Shown here: piece by piece, positions 8,659-18,078 of the stretch
How the letters are laid out: the number at the start of each line of letters is the position of its first letter
Position numbering within the stretch: the first letter of the stretch is position 1
Assembly (NCBI GenBank): GCA_017405265.1
Contig: JAFRAS010000005.1
Span: 40,927-104,926, forward strand
Direction: 5' to 3'
Length of the DNA: 64,000 nt
Origin: Candidatus Saccharimonadota bacterium
GTDB lineage: Bacteria; Patescibacteriota; Saccharimonadia; Saccharimonadales; Saccharimonadaceae
Notes under the pieces: model-generated
The model's database searches: none
Seen by the model: the letters and a program-made list of their open reading frames with translations, nothing else
What the model was told of the DNA's origin: nothing
Made by a program: the position numbers and the translations under genes

Positions 8659-9774
8659 TTACTCCGCTTTCTTTTCCTCGTCAGCTGGAGCCTCGGGCGC
8701 CGCTTTGCCCGGTTGTCCCGGATAATTCGGAGCAGCATTTTGACCATTATTCATCATCGCCCCCATCATGTTTCCAGCCGCATTCATACCCATCCCCATG
8801 AAACCCATCCCCATTCCGCCGCCATTTTCGCCGGCCGCTTGCATACCGCGCGCCGCCGCCTGTTGCATGAAGGCGTTGCCCCGAGCGCCCGAAAGCGCAT
8901 CGGCTTTCTTGACGTCGGACATGAGTTTCTTCGTGTCCTCGTCGTATTCAATCGCAATAATCGCAGTTTTCTCGATTTTGAGACCGCGGTCCGAGCTCCA
9001 GTGATATGCCTCTTCGACCGCCTGCCCGAGCGCCTGCGCGAATCCGAGTTGGTCAGACTGAATTTTCGTCATCCGATTCCCGCGCGACGGGTCATTCGTA
9101 TAAATCGAAAACGCTGGCGAAAGCGAACCGACCACTTCGTTGAAAAGTTGCGTCGCTGCCTTGTTCTCCATGTCAGCTAGGTCGAAAATCGGCGCATTTT
9201 CTTGGAGATATTCGGCCGGCACAAATTGCTTAATGAAGAGCAATGGGTCAACAATCTTGAGCGTATAAGTCCCGCGCGTCACCGCTCCGACTTGTGTGCC
9301 AAAGAACGCATCATCCCAATAAATCTCGCCCTGCGTGCCGAATTTATTGTCCGGAATTTCTTTCAAATTGACATAAAACGCGAGTTGCTGCGCGCCAGGC
9401 GTGCCGCCGAACTTGAACCTCTGCCACGAAGTCCCAAAGGTCGAAGCAAAGAAACCATCTCCCGCGAACATCGAGCGCGAATTCGGGTCATCAGATTTGT
9501 ATTCATATCCGCCCGCCTCGGCCACGACCGCCGTAATCGCGCCGTCCTGAAGAGTAATAAGCGCCATTCCTTCCGGCACGACAATTTTCGAGCCGTTCGT
9601 GATGATATTTTCGCTACCTTTCGTGTTCGAACCGCGCCCCGCGTCCGTCCCTTTCGGCACCGCCGGAACGACCGCCGAAGTCGCCGTCATCGCCGGATGC
9701 GGCAGATAAAAATCTTTCCACTGATCCGCGAACGAACCCCCGAGCGCCCCCGCAAATGCTTTAATGAATCCCAC
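8659..9774 (-). CDS. SPFH-domain protein (virion-core/YdjI-like)
   Basis: The protein is 371 aa. An SPFH-type core contains VVPEGMALITLQDGAI, FYVNLKEIPDNKFGTQGEI, and a coiled region ending near KKLMSDVKKADAL. The tail is rich in Met/Gly and Ala/Pro, as is common in the YdjI subgroup. The start is GTG at 9774, preceded by AAAGGAG six bases upstream. The family forms membrane-associated scaffolds. The neighbouring zinc-ribbon membrane protein is the likely partner. There is no membrane segment of its own. Confidence 0.8.
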   Translation of the reverse strand: MGFIKAFAGALGGSFADQWKDFYLPHPAMTATSAVVPAVPKGTDAGRGSNTKGSENIITNGSKIVVPEGMALITLQDGAITAVVAEAGGYEYKSDDPNSRSMFAGDGFFASTFGTSWQRFKFGGTPGAQQLAFYVNLKEIPDNKFGTQGEIYWDDAFFGTQVGAVTRGTYTLKIVDPLLFIKQFVPAEYLQENAPIFDLADMENKAATQLFNEVVGSLSPAFSIYTNDPSRGNRMTKIQSDQLGFAQALGQAVEEAYHWSSDRGLKIEKTAIIAIEYDEDTKKLMSDVKKADALSGARGNAFMQQAAARGMQAAGENGGGMGMGFMGMGMNAAGNMMGAMMNNGQNAAPNYPGQPGKAAPEAPADEEKKAE

Positions 9775-9800
9775 TTTATCTCCTTTCTTTTATATAATTA

Positions 9801-10565
9801 TTATAGCACACCCAAAATCCCACGCAAAGCATAGGCCGTGTCTTCATGTGAGCGCACCGTAATCGTCTCGACCCCCATTTCTTTTACCGGATAATCATTC
9901 CCGCCCGGCTGCGTCATGTCGCCAAAATACAACACCTCCTCTTTCGTGACCCCGAGCTCCTGAAGTAGATGCGTCATCCCGAATTTTTTATTCATCCCCG
10001 GCGTAAACGCATTCACCGACGTCGTCCCGCCAATCTCGAAGTCGAACTCCGGCGCCAGCTCCTTCGCCCGCGCCTGAATTTTCTTACGCTTAGCTAAATC
10101 TGGGTCCCACGCATATTTCGCCTCCGTGTCTGCCTTCTGTCCGAGCGCCGAAAAAGTAACCTGCGACCCGCGATTTTCAATAATAATATCCCCCTCTTTC
10201 AACTTATCTTCTTCCCAATACCCAAATTCCTTCGCCGCCGTCTCAATCGCATTCGTAATTTTCTCGACCTCCTCCGGTTTCAAAGGATAGTCATAAACTT
10301 TTTCCCACTCCTTCTTCTCTATATTATATCTATAATATTGCGTCCCCTGCGCCACGAAAAGATGCAGGTGCGAAAGTTGCTCCGGCGTCGCCTCAGTCAG
10401 CCGGTCCACAATCTGAATCATAAACTGGTCGAACTTCTGCCCCGAAATCGGACAAATTTCGAAATGGTCAAGACATTTTGTCAACAGCTCCGCAATTTCA
10501 TCTGGTATTGGGGTTTTAGCGATATTGAGCGTCTGGTCAATATCAAAAGATAATACTTTTTTCAT
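9801..10565 (-). CDS. HAD-family phosphatase, phosphomannomutase-like (type IIB cap)
   Basis: The protein is 254 aa. The nucleophile motif FDIDQTLN has Asp8 and Asp10. SGQ follows at motif II, the cap carries ENRGSQVTFSALGQ (similar to the sugar-binding strand of eukaryotic-type phosphomannomutases), and YFGDMTQPGGND is motif IV. The family interconverts or hydrolyses hexose phosphates in the cytosol. Mutase versus phosphatase cannot be settled from sequence. It is divergent from pgi. Its -10 box (10575-10580) is nine bases before the ATG, so the leader is very short. Confidence 0.8.
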   Translation of the reverse strand: MKKVLSFDIDQTLNIAKTPIPDEIAELLTKCLDHFEICPISGQKFDQFMIQIVDRLTEATPEQLSHLHLFVAQGTQYYRYNIEKKEWEKVYDYPLKPEEVEKITNAIETAAKEFGYWEEDKLKEGDIIIENRGSQVTFSALGQKADTEAKYAWDPDLAKRKKIQARAKELAPEFDFEIGGTTSVNAFTPGMNKKFGMTHLLQELGVTKEEVLYFGDMTQPGGNDYPVKEMGVETITVRSHEDTAYALRGILGVL

Positions 10566-10574
10566 AGTATCTTT

Positions 10575-10625
10575 ATTATACCTTAATTTCGAAAAATAGT
10601 GTATAATGGATTAAAAGAAGGAGTA
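10575..10625. promoter_or_regulatory. Divergent promoters of the HAD phosphatase and pgi
   Basis: Minus-strand TATAAT at 10575-10580 serves the HAD gene and plus-strand TATAAT at 10602-10607 serves pgi. The two boxes are 21 bp apart, so polymerase binding on the two sides should interfere. pgi then has AGAAGGAG five bases before ATG 10629, so it uses a short leader with a Shine-Dalgarno site. Confidence 0.7.
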
Positions 10626-10628
10626 AAT

Positions 10629-11873
10629 ATGCCAAAAGTCAGTACGACCGATTCTGGTATCAATATCGAAGAAGCTGACCGCTTACTCGGCGAGGTTATG
10701 AACGACCCGATGGGTGGCTGGTTTAAATTACCGTTCGACGAAAAAACCCTCGACCTTTCGCATATTAAAGCCGTCGCCTCCCGCATCCAAGCTTCCTCGA
10801 ACTACCTCGTCTGCATCGGCATCGGCGGCTCTTACCTCGGGCACAAGGCTCTCCTCTCTGCCATTTCTGGTAGTGGCATCACGAAACTCCTCTTCGCTGG
10901 CAACTCCCTCTCCTCTTACGAACTCCTGAAAATCTTCGAAGAAATCGGCCACGCCGACTACTCCGTCCTCGTCATCTCGAAATCCGGCACCACTTTGGAG
11001 CCAGCCACCGCCTTCCGCATTTTTAAAAAGCACTTAATCGCGAAATACGGCGAACGTGAAGCTCGCTCCCGCATCTTCGTCACGACCGACGCTGAAAAGG
11101 GCAAGCTTTTCGAAGAAGCCTCCCGCGAAGAATACGAACGTTTCGTCATCCCTGACAACCTCGGTGGCCGTTTCTCCGTTTTGTCTCCGGTTGGTCTCCT
11201 TCCGCTCGCAGTCGCCGGCGTGGACATCGACGAAATTATCGCCGGCGCGCGCGAAGAAGCCGAGCCGCTTCTCCCCGAAAACCGCACCCCTCTGACCCTG
11301 TCGAATTCCGACGCCTTAAAATACGCTTACGCTCGCCATTTTTATCGTAGTAACGGCGCCGACACCGAAATCCTCGCCGTCTTCGAAGAGCGCCTCCGCG
11401 ACTTCTCCGAATGGTGGAAACAACTTTTTGGCGAATCCGAAGGAAAGAACCAATCCGGCGTTTTCCCCGCCTCTGTAGTCTATTCCACCGACCTCCACTC
11501 CCTCGGCCAATATCTACAAGAAGGCCGCCGCAACATCTTCGAAACTGTTGTAAAAATTACAACACCACTCGCGAATATCCCCATCCCGAATTTCGTGGAC
11601 GACCCTGACGGCCTGTCTTATCTCGAAGGTAAAAACATGGATTTCATCCAGAAAAAGGCCACCGACGCCACCATCACCGCGCACAGAAACGGCGGCATCG
11701 GTGTCATCGAAATCGAAATCCCCGACCTCTCCGAAAAAACTCTGGGCTCACTCATCTATTTCTTCGAACTCTCCTGCGCCATTTCGGCGAAACTCGCCGG
11801 CGTGAACCCCTTCGACCAGCCCGGCGTCGAAGCCTACAAATCCGAAATGTTCCGCCTCCTCGGAAGAAACTAA
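10629..11873 (+). CDS. pgi: Glucose-6-phosphate isomerase
   Basis: This enzyme interconverts glucose-6-phosphate and fructose-6-phosphate, feeding both glycolysis and the fructose-6-phosphate phosphoketolase route encoded nearby. At 414 aa it belongs to the shorter bacterial type. Signatures are [25 protein letters not shown] (phosphate site), [16 protein letters not shown] (PGI signature 1) and the C-terminal [12 protein letters not shown]. The start at 10629 is set by AGAAGGAG and by homology. ruvB starts one base after its stop, so the two are co-transcribed. Confidence 0.95.
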   Translation: MPKVSTTDSGINIEEADRLLGEVMNDPMGGWFKLPFDEKTLDLSHIKAVASRIQASSNYLVCIGIGGSYLGHKALLSAISGSGITKLLFAGNSLSSYELLKIFEEIGHADYSVLVISKSGTTLEPATAFRIFKKHLIAKYGEREARSRIFVTTDAEKGKLFEEASREEYERFVIPDNLGGRFSVLSPVGLLPLAVAGVDIDEIIAGAREEAEPLLPENRTPLTLSNSDALKYAYARHFYRSNGADTEILAVFEERLRDFSEWWKQLFGESEGKNQSGVFPASVVYSTDLHSLGQYLQEGRRNIFETVVKITTPLANIPIPNFVDDPDGLSYLEGKNMDFIQKKATDATITAHRNGGIGVIEIEIPDLSEKTLGSLIYFFELSCAISAKLAGVNPFDQPGVEAYKSEMFRLLGRN

Positions 11874-11874
11874 C

Positions 11875-12885
11875 ATGGGCATCGAAAGATTAGTTGACAC
11901 TAAATCCCGCGCGAACGACTCCGCCGAAGAAGTTTTCGAACAAAGCCTCCGCCCGACCGATTTCGAAAACTACATCGGCCAAGAACGCCTGAAAAACAAC
12001 TTAAAACTCGCCATCTCCGCCGTGAAAAAGCGAAACGACGGCGGAACTCTGGATCACGTATTATTATACGGTCCTCCCGGCCTCGGGAAGACCACCATGG
12101 CTGGCGTCATCGCACATGAACTCGGCGCCAACCTAAAAATCACCAGCGGCCCCGCGATTGAGCGCGCCGGCGACCTCGCCTCGATTTTGACCAACCTCGC
12201 CGACGGCGACGTCCTCTTCATCGACGAAATCCACCGCCTCCGTCGCGCCGTCGAGGAACTACTCTATTCCGCGATGGAGGATTACAAACTCGACATCGTC
12301 GTCGGAAAAGGCCCCGCCGCCCACTCGATGCGCATCGACCTTTCGAAATTCACCGTCATCGGCGCCACGACTCGTACCGGCGCCCTGGCCGGCCCCCTTC
12401 GTGACCGCTTCGGCATCATCCACCGCCTCGAATATTACAAAAACAACGAAATCAAACAGATTATCACTCGCACCGCTGGCATCTTAAAAACCGAAATCAC
12501 CGACGACGCCGCTGAAATGCTCTCGACCCGCTCCCGCCTCACCCCGAGAATTGCAAACCGCCTAGTGAAACGTGTCCGCGACTTCGCCGACGTGAACGGC
12601 GACGGAATTATTGACGAAAAAACCACAAAAAGCGCTCTTGAGCTTCTCGAAATCGACGAACTCGGCCTCGACCCCGCCGACCGTAATATGTTGAGACTAA
12701 TGGAAGAAAACTACCCCGGTCGCCCCATCGGCCTCTCGACCATCGCCGCCCTGACCGGCGACGAGGCCTCGACAATCGAGGATTATTACGAGCCTTATCT
12801 TCTCCAAATCGGCTTCATCGAGCGCACTCCGCGCGGCCGCATGGTGACCGCCCGCGGGAAAAAGCATTTGGGTCTCAACTCTTGA
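11875..12885 (+). CDS. ruvB: Holliday junction branch-migration ATPase RuvB
   Basis: RuvB is the hexameric motor of the RuvABC resolvasome. The 336-aa protein has [13 protein letters not shown] at the N-terminus, Walker [10 protein letters not shown], Walker B FIDEIHR, sensor ATTRTG, the arginine finger region PLRDRFG, and the winged helix with [17 protein letters not shown] and RTPRGRMVT. Full length for the family. Its 3' end overlaps the convergent permease gene by 11 bp. ruvA and ruvC are elsewhere. Confidence 0.97.
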   Translation: MGIERLVDTKSRANDSAEEVFEQSLRPTDFENYIGQERLKNNLKLAISAVKKRNDGGTLDHVLLYGPPGLGKTTMAGVIAHELGANLKITSGPAIERAGDLASILTNLADGDVLFIDEIHRLRRAVEELLYSAMEDYKLDIVVGKGPAAHSMRIDLSKFTVIGATTRTGALAGPLRDRFGIIHRLEYYKNNEIKQIITRTAGILKTEITDDAAEMLSTRSRLTPRIANRLVKRVRDFADVNGDGIIDEKTTKSALELLEIDELGLDPADRNMLRLMEENYPGRPIGLSTIAALTGDEASTIEDYYEPYLLQIGFIERTPRGRMVTARGKKHLGLNS

Positions 12886-13807
12886 GTAAAATTATCCCCA
12901 CTGTCGCCACCGCGACCGATATAAGGTGCGCAATCACCGTGCGTTTTTCCAGTTTCTCTCTCCCAAAATTCGGCCAAACAATCGAAAGCATCAGCCCTAA
13001 GAAAAATGTGATAATTAAATCCGACGCATTATAAACCACCGACACCAGCGCCACCGCACTCCCCGTGAGCGCCACGCGATACACAAAACTCGCCACAAAC
13101 CACGTGAAAAGTCGCGTCATGTGCGAAGTTATTAATTTCTTTTTATCTCTCCGCCAGGCCCTCCTGAACTGGTCGCGCCAAGGCTTCTTCACTCCCACCA
13201 AAATCGCATCCGTAACCCCCCGCCCAATATAAATCAGTCCCACCGACGTCAAAAATGAATATTTTCCTGAAACTGAAACTAAAATAAGATTCGCGACCGG
13301 ACTCAAAAGATTATATAAACAAAAAGATGCTGCGGACTTATAGTCAATTTTCTTTTTACGTTTACTGTGCCCAAAAAATAGCGTAATCGCCGGCGCCGAG
13401 AGGACGATGAAAAATGCCAACCACTGCACCCCGGCGATTTTCTGTCCCAAAAAAATCGCCCCGAGAATAAGATACGAAAGCGGAGAAAGTTGCGCAAAAA
13501 TCCGCGAAGCCGTCGATTCTTCCCGCGCCAACCCCGCCTCAAAGAAAATCATCGAAATCGCATTGACCGCGCCCGCAATTAGCGGGAGTCCCACGGCCTC
13601 GAAATTCATCTCCGTCCCGCCCCCAGCCACAATCAAAATTATACCAACTATAGTATAAGCTACCGCAAAAAAGCACTTATTGGCCTGCGGGTAGCGTTTT
13701 TTATAAACCACATCCGACATGTAATTTTCAACAAAACCACAAATCGCCCCCGATGTCGCCGCGAGCAGAGTAAAAACAATCCAGTTTTCCTTGATAAGCT
13801 CAAGCAT
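12875..13807 (-). CDS. EamA/DMT-type membrane transporter
   Basis: A polytopic membrane protein of 310 aa with about ten predicted helices in two halves, typical of the drug/metabolite transporter superfamily. Segments such as [20 protein letters not shown] form a basic loop between the halves. The substrate cannot be predicted. I chose ATG 13807 because TAAAAT at 13814-13819 is exactly six bases upstream, the leaderless spacing seen across this window. An ATG at 13813 abuts the -10 box and is unlikely. It is divergent from tpiA. Confidence 0.75.
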   Translation of the reverse strand: MLELIKENWIVFTLLAATSGAICGFVENYMSDVVYKKRYPQANKCFFAVAYTIVGIILIVAGGGTEMNFEAVGLPLIAGAVNAISMIFFEAGLAREESTASRIFAQLSPLSYLILGAIFLGQKIAGVQWLAFFIVLSAPAITLFFGHSKRKKKIDYKSAASFCLYNLLSPVANLILVSVSGKYSFLTSVGLIYIGRGVTDAILVGVKKPWRDQFRRAWRRDKKKLITSHMTRLFTWFVASFVYRVALTGSAVALVSVVYNASDLIITFFLGLMLSIVWPNFGREKLEKRTVIAHLISVAVATVGIILLKS

Positions 13808-13842
13808 AATCATATTTTACCATATTATGATATAATTTTCTT

Positions 13843-14616
13843 ATGAAAACTTATATCATTGGCAACTGGAAGATGAACTTTTCGACGGGCGAATCGTCGC
13901 TTTATCTTCACAAATTACTAAACAAAGTCCCGAGCTACCGCGACATTGAAGTCGTCGTCGCCCCCTCGACACTTTCTCTTCAATCTCTCTCGCTCCAAAC
14001 CGAGCGCCGAAAAATTAAACTCGCCGCCCAAAACGCTTACGCCGCGGACTACGGCGCCTTCACCGGCGAAACCGCCATGGCGAGCCTCCGCGGCATCGTG
14101 AATTATTGTCTCGTCGGCCACTCTGAACGTCGCCACATCTTCGGCGAAAGCGACAAAGATGTCCGCGCGAAAGTTGCCGCCGCTCTTCGCTTCGGCATCA
14201 CCCCGATTCTCTGTGTCGGCGAAACCGAAATCGAACGCGACATGAAAGAAACCGCCTCCGTAATTAAGGACCAGCTCCTTGGGGGTCTCTCCGACGTCTC
14301 GAAAGAAGATTTAGACAAAGTTATCATTGCCTACGAGCCCGTCTGGGCCATCTCTGGTCATGGCAAGGCCACTATTGCGAAACCGAGCGATGTTGACGAA
14401 GTCGTGAAACTCATCCGCGAAACTCTCGCCGCGACTTACTCGAAAAAAATCGCCGAAAATATCCCTGTTCTCTACGGTGGTTCCGTGAAAACCACCAACG
14501 CCGCCGCCTACCTTTCCGTCCCTGGCGTGAACGGACTTTTAATCGGTGGCGCCTCCTTGATTGCCAGCGAATTTCTTGGTATAATAGATATCGCAAAAAG
14601 AACAATTGTGGAATAG
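13843..14616 (+). CDS. tpiA: Triosephosphate isomerase
   Basis: This enzyme interconverts dihydroxyacetone phosphate and glyceraldehyde-3-phosphate. The 257-aa protein carries GNWKMN (catalytic Lys), CLVGHSERR (catalytic His), AYEPVWAISGHGKA (catalytic Glu and loop 6), and YGGSVK for phosphate binding. TATAAT at 13831-13836 with the six-base spacer TTTCTT before ATG implies a leaderless mRNA. The next gene follows after 6 nt. Confidence 0.97.
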   Translation: MKTYIIGNWKMNFSTGESSLYLHKLLNKVPSYRDIEVVVAPSTLSLQSLSLQTERRKIKLAAQNAYAADYGAFTGETAMASLRGIVNYCLVGHSERRHIFGESDKDVRAKVAAALRFGITPILCVGETEIERDMKETASVIKDQLLGGLSDVSKEDLDKVIIAYEPVWAISGHGKATIAKPSDVDEVVKLIRETLAATYSKKIAENIPVLYGGSVKTTNAAAYLSVPGVNGLLIGGASLIASEFLGIIDIAKRTIVE

Positions 14617-14622
14617 ATTTTT

Positions 14623-15315
14623 ATGCCATCGTCAAAACCGCATTATATGGATATTATGGGCAAGCCGAAACCCGTTCGGCAGGACCCTCTCCTCGAGCGG
14701 CGCGTGAACCACATCACCGTTGACGATTTTTCTAATTCTAAAAAATCCGCCACCCCGTCGCCTAAAAAGGCGCCCCTAAAAATCACTTTAAGCGCCAATT
14801 CTATCTCTGACACTCACGCCGCTCCGGCTCCCGAGCCGACGATAAAGTCGAATACAGAGCCGAATAAGAACCCCGCCCCGAGGACCGCCGCCCCGAAACC
14901 AATTATCCGTCGTTCTCCCCGTTTTCGCAACGTTGACGTGAGCTCGAAAAAACGCCCCCTCTCCTCCCCTCGCCCGACTATGTCCGACATGAAGCGCCCC
15001 GCTCCGAAAAAAGTCGAAGAAAAAGTCGAGAAAAACTCCGTCCCGAAGACCGAACCGGTCGAAAAACCCGAAAAGTCCGCCGAAAAATCCCCATTTTTGG
15101 ACTCCGTTTCCGTGAATAAGCGCCCCCTCGGCACTATTACTACTGAAAAAGCGAAATTCGCCCCCATCCCCGAATTTGTCCACGAAACCGCCCCACGCCA
15201 CCGCACGAAGAGCGAGAAACGTCGCGCCCGCGCCCCCTTCTTCGTGATCATTTTGCTCGCAATCTTGCTCGGCATCGCCGTCGGCGCCCTAATATATTTT
15301 GTCTTCCCTAAATAG
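14623..15315 (+). CDS. Pro/Lys-rich protein with C-terminal membrane anchor
   Basis: The protein is 230 aa. About 200 residues are low-complexity, rich in Pro, Lys, Ser and Glu (KKVEEKVEKNS, EPVEKPEKSAEKS). One C-terminal helix follows (FFVIILLAILLGIAVGALIY, about residues 206-226). That is a tail-anchored topology with the long disordered region probably cytoplasmic. No domain is recognised. It lies 6 nt after tpiA and is probably co-transcribed. A later start at 14647 is possible. Confidence 0.6.
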   Translation: MPSSKPHYMDIMGKPKPVRQDPLLERRVNHITVDDFSNSKKSATPSPKKAPLKITLSANSISDTHAAPAPEPTIKSNTEPNKNPAPRTAAPKPIIRRSPRFRNVDVSSKKRPLSSPRPTMSDMKRPAPKKVEEKVEKNSVPKTEPVEKPEKSAEKSPFLDSVSVNKRPLGTITTEKAKFAPIPEFVHETAPRHRTKSEKRRARAPFFVIILLAILLGIAVGALIYFVFPK

Positions 15316-15326
15316 AATAGATGTGA

Positions 15327-15332
15327 TATAAT
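15327..15332 (+). promoter_or_regulatory. -10 box for the tRNA-His/tRNA-Gly unit
   Basis: TATAAT lies 12 bp before the tRNA-His G-1. The two tRNAs and nusA follow without an obvious terminator, so this promoter may drive all three. Confidence 0.6.
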
Positions 15333-15344
15333 ATCAGAGGGTAT

Positions 15345-15422
15345 GGTGGGATTAGCTCAGTTGGTTAGAGCGTCTGATTGTGGTCCAGAAGGTCGTCCGT
15401 TCAAATCGGATATCCCACCCCA
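15345..15422 (+). tRNA. tRNA-His (GTG)
   Basis: A full cloverleaf can be drawn. The extra G-1 at 15345 pairs with C73 at 15419, the tRNA-His identity pair. The anticodon GTG lies in the loop TTGTGGT. The last anticodon-stem pair is an A-C mismatch. CCA is encoded at 15420-15422. The next tRNA starts three bases later. Confidence 0.95.
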
Positions 15423-15424
15423 CC

Positions 15425-15499
15425 GCGGGCATCGTATAGCGGTTAATATACAAGTTTTCCAAACTTGGGATGAGAGTTCGACTCTCTCTGCCCGCACCA
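15425..15499 (+). tRNA. tRNA-Gly (TCC)
   Basis: The acceptor stem GCGGGCA/TGCCCGC, the TCC anticodon in loop TTTTCCAAA, and the T arm with TTCGA are intact. A73 and CCA are encoded. It is in tandem with tRNA-His and 22 bp upstream of nusA, a tRNA-nusA order also seen in other bacteria. Confidence 0.95.
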
Positions 15500-15521
15500 A
15501 ATATCATTTTATAGGAGCTTT

Positions 15522-16646
15522 ATGGAAGGATTAGATCTAAAACAAATGACGGCAATGCTTGCCGTAATCGCCGAAGAAAAAGGCCTCGCAGAAGAGGTCG
15601 TTTTAAACGTAATTGAAGAGGCGATTGCCGCGGCTTGGCGCCGAGATAACGGCGAACGCGACATGAACGTGCGCGCAGTTTTGAACACAAAAAGCGGTAC
15701 CGCCGATGTTTTTGTGTCAAAAACCGTCGTCGAAGACGATATTGCTTATAATCCTGCCACTGAAATCCCCCAGAAAGAAGCCGGAAAGGGAAAGAACCTC
15801 GGCGACATCGTCGAAGAAAAGCACGAAGTGAAAAGTTTCGGCCGGGTTGCCGCCCAAATCGCGAAACAGGTCGTCCTCCAAGGTCTCCGCGAAGCCGAGC
15901 GTAACGCCGTCCTGAATGAATTCGAAGACAAAATCGGCACTGTAGTCGCCGGCGTTGTCCAGCGCGTCGAATCGCGTGGCGACGTTATCATTGACCTTGG
16001 TAAGGGCTCCGGCGTAATGCCGAGAAGCGAACAAATCGAAGGCGAATTTTACTCCGTTGGCTCCCGCATTAAAGTTTACATTAAAGGTGTTGACCGCGGC
16101 GAAAACCGCGCCCGCCTCATTCTCTCGCGTGGCGACGCAAAATTCATCGATTTCCTCTTCCGCCAAGAAGTCCCCGAGCTCGACAACGGCTCCGTTGACA
16201 TCCGTGGCATCGTCCGCGAAGCCGGTCGCCGGACGAAAATCGCCGTCGCCTCGACTATTCCTGGCGTGGACGCTGTCGGCACCTTTGTCGGTGGCCGTGG
16301 TATCCGTGTCCAAGCCGTGATGAACGAAGTCGGCGAACGCGAAAAAATCGACGTTATCGGTTGGAGTGACAACCCCTCCGAATTCATCCGTGAAGCTCTC
16401 TCTCCAGCGGAAATCCTCCGCGTCGAAATCGACGGAAAATCCGCCAAGGTTTACGTCTCCGAAGACCAGCAACCCATCGCCATCGGTCGCCAGGGCCAAA
16501 ACGTCCGTCTTGCCTCGAAACTCACCGGCTACGAAATCGACATCGTCACAGCAAAACCCGAAACGAAGAAGAAAAAACGCAGCAAAGACGCCGAAGACAC
16601 CCTCTTCTCGGCTATCGAAGAAGCCGAAGACTCTTCCGAAGAATAA
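15522..16646 (+). CDS. nusA: Transcription termination/antitermination factor NusA
   Basis: NusA binds RNA polymerase and nascent RNA and modulates pausing, termination and antitermination. The 374-aa protein has the N-terminal polymerase-binding domain (VLNVIEEAIAAAWRR), an S1 domain (VVAGVVQRVESRGDVIIDLGKGSGVMP), and two KH domains (AVNEVGEREKIDVIGW-type segment; IAIGRQGQNVRLASKLTGYEID). A basic then acidic tail follows. The acidic repeats of gamma-proteobacterial NusA are absent. AGGAG lies six bases before the ATG. Confidence 0.95.
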   Translation: MEGLDLKQMTAMLAVIAEEKGLAEEVVLNVIEEAIAAAWRRDNGERDMNVRAVLNTKSGTADVFVSKTVVEDDIAYNPATEIPQKEAGKGKNLGDIVEEKHEVKSFGRVAAQIAKQVVLQGLREAERNAVLNEFEDKIGTVVAGVVQRVESRGDVIIDLGKGSGVMPRSEQIEGEFYSVGSRIKVYIKGVDRGENRARLILSRGDAKFIDFLFRQEVPELDNGSVDIRGIVREAGRRTKIAVASTIPGVDAVGTFVGGRGIRVQAVMNEVGEREKIDVIGWSDNPSEFIREALSPAEILRVEIDGKSAKVYVSEDQQPIAIGRQGQNVRLASKLTGYEIDIVTAKPETKKKKRSKDAEDTLFSAIEEAEDSSEE

Positions 16647-16670
16647 TCTCGTTTGTGCTATAATGAGTTT

Positions 16671-17273
16671 ATGATAATTGAGCTTTCTCGTTTACTCCAA
16701 ACCAGGGTCTTGAGCCTCCAGCTCGGCGGCCCCATCGGGGAAGTAACGGATGCCATCGTTGACCACGAAAACCTGAAAATCCTCGCCCTGCGCCTGCGCG
16801 GCCCGATGATTAACGCGAAGTCCGGCGACATCCTGACCGTCGATTCCATCCGCGAATTCGGTAAACTCGGCATTATCATAAACTCCGCCGACGACTTAGT
16901 TGGCGAAAACGACGTTATCCGTGTTGCGGACATTTTGAAACTCCAATTTTCTCTCATCGGTCTCAAGGCTCTCACGAAGCGCGGCACGAAACTCGGCACC
17001 GTTACCTCTTATCATCTCGAGACTAATTCCATGATGGTAAAAGACCTCATCGTGAAACGCCGCGGTTTTAAAGCCATCTCCGACCCCGAACTCTTCATCC
17101 CCCGTTCCGAAATCGTCGAAATTAACGATTACGAAGTTATTGTGAAAGACGAAGAAGCGAAGATAAAGGTGAAGGCCGAAAAAGAAAATTTCATTCCTGA
17201 TTTTGTGAATCCATTTCGCGAAGCAAATTTCGCGCCAGCTCAAACTCAAACCCCTGGCGGCAAAGATAACTAA
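16671..17273 (+). CDS. PRC-barrel domain protein
   Basis: The protein is 201 aa with two PRC-barrel-like modules. The first has VLSLQLGGPIGEVTDAIVDHENL and the second LTKRGTKLGTVTSYHLETNS, each followed by PRSEIVEINDYEVIV-type strands. PRC barrels act in RNA-processing (RimM) or photosynthetic complexes; this one is a generic stand-alone member of unknown role. TATAAT at 16659-16664 is six bases before the ATG. Its last 83 bp overlap the 3' end of recX on the other strand. Confidence 0.7.
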   Translation: MIIELSRLLQTRVLSLQLGGPIGEVTDAIVDHENLKILALRLRGPMINAKSGDILTVDSIREFGKLGIIINSADDLVGENDVIRVADILKLQFSLIGLKALTKRGTKLGTVTSYHLETNSMMVKDLIVKRRGFKAISDPELFIPRSEIVEINDYEVIVKDEEAKIKVKAEKENFIPDFVNPFREANFAPAQTQTPGGKDN

Positions 17274-18078
17274 TCATCTTATTGTCGTCGGGGTATTTTC
17301 GGCGCTTTTTTAATATAATCTTTTTTATTTCTTCCTCGTCGCTCCGCTCGCTCCCCGAAAAAACCTCCGAAACGACGCTTTTTTCAATCCCTTTTTTCGC
17401 GAGCTCAAGCTTCAATTTTCGCCGCGAAATCCCCTTTTTTGTCGCCCGGTTCTCGATGTAAAATTTAGAAAAAGCCACGTCGTCCACGAGCCCCACTTTT
17501 CTTAACTTCTCTATAATTTTCTCTTGCATCTCCCGCCCGAAATTCGGCGCTGGCTTAGTCGGTAAATTCGTGCGATAAAATCGCGTATATTCCGCCCGGT
17601 TGTCCTGCGTCCAGTCTTTTTCTTTTAACTTTTGATTTTTCTCACGTGTCTCTTCGCGGATTTTTTTCACTTTTTCGCGGTATTCTGGGTCATTTTTGAG
17701 TCGCGCGAGAAATTCGTCATATCTCCGATTCTCAATCTCGCGTTTTTTACGTTTCTGCTCGAGGTAGTCGCGAATTTCGCGCTCCGACCTCGGTCTCGCG
17801 AGCGCCCAGACGAGCGTCGTTTCGTATAATTTTCCAAATTCCGACAGCGATTGGAGCGCGTCTCGTCTCTCCGAAGAAATTTCGCTCCCGACCTTCAATT
17901 TCTCGTCCACCACCTCTGATATCGTGAGCGAAAACGCGAACTTTTGGTCGAGAAAAACGTTCACCCTCTCCTTATTCTTGAGGGCCGGTTTGAGCTCGGT
18001 CACCACAAAAAAGCCGGCGGACTCCTCGTCCTGCCCCGGCTTTTCCGAAAATTCCTCGCTATTGCTGATTATTTTCAT
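17191..18078 (-). CDS. recX: RecA regulator RecX, extended form
   Basis: RecX modulates RecA filaments. The protein is 295 aa, longer than the usual 150-270. The N-terminal part has [16 protein letters not shown]. RecX helical repeats include [37 protein letters not shown] and [18 protein letters not shown] charged Lys/Glu insertion (about residues 110-165) separates the first repeat from the rest. It overlaps the recA 3' end by 20 nt, so translation is probably coupled. The 3' end is antisense to the PRC-barrel gene. Confidence 0.88.
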   Translation of the reverse strand: MKIISNSEEFSEKPGQDEESAGFFVVTELKPALKNKERVNVFLDQKFAFSLTISEVVDEKLKVGSEISSERRDALQSLSEFGKLYETTLVWALARPRSEREIRDYLEQKRKKREIENRRYDEFLARLKNDPEYREKVKKIREETREKNQKLKEKDWTQDNRAEYTRFYRTNLPTKPAPNFGREMQEKIIEKLRKVGLVDDVAFSKFYIENRATKKGISRRKLKLELAKKGIEKSVVSEVFSGSERSDEEEIKKIILKKRRKYPDDNKMISYLCRQGFEFELARNLLREMDSQNQE

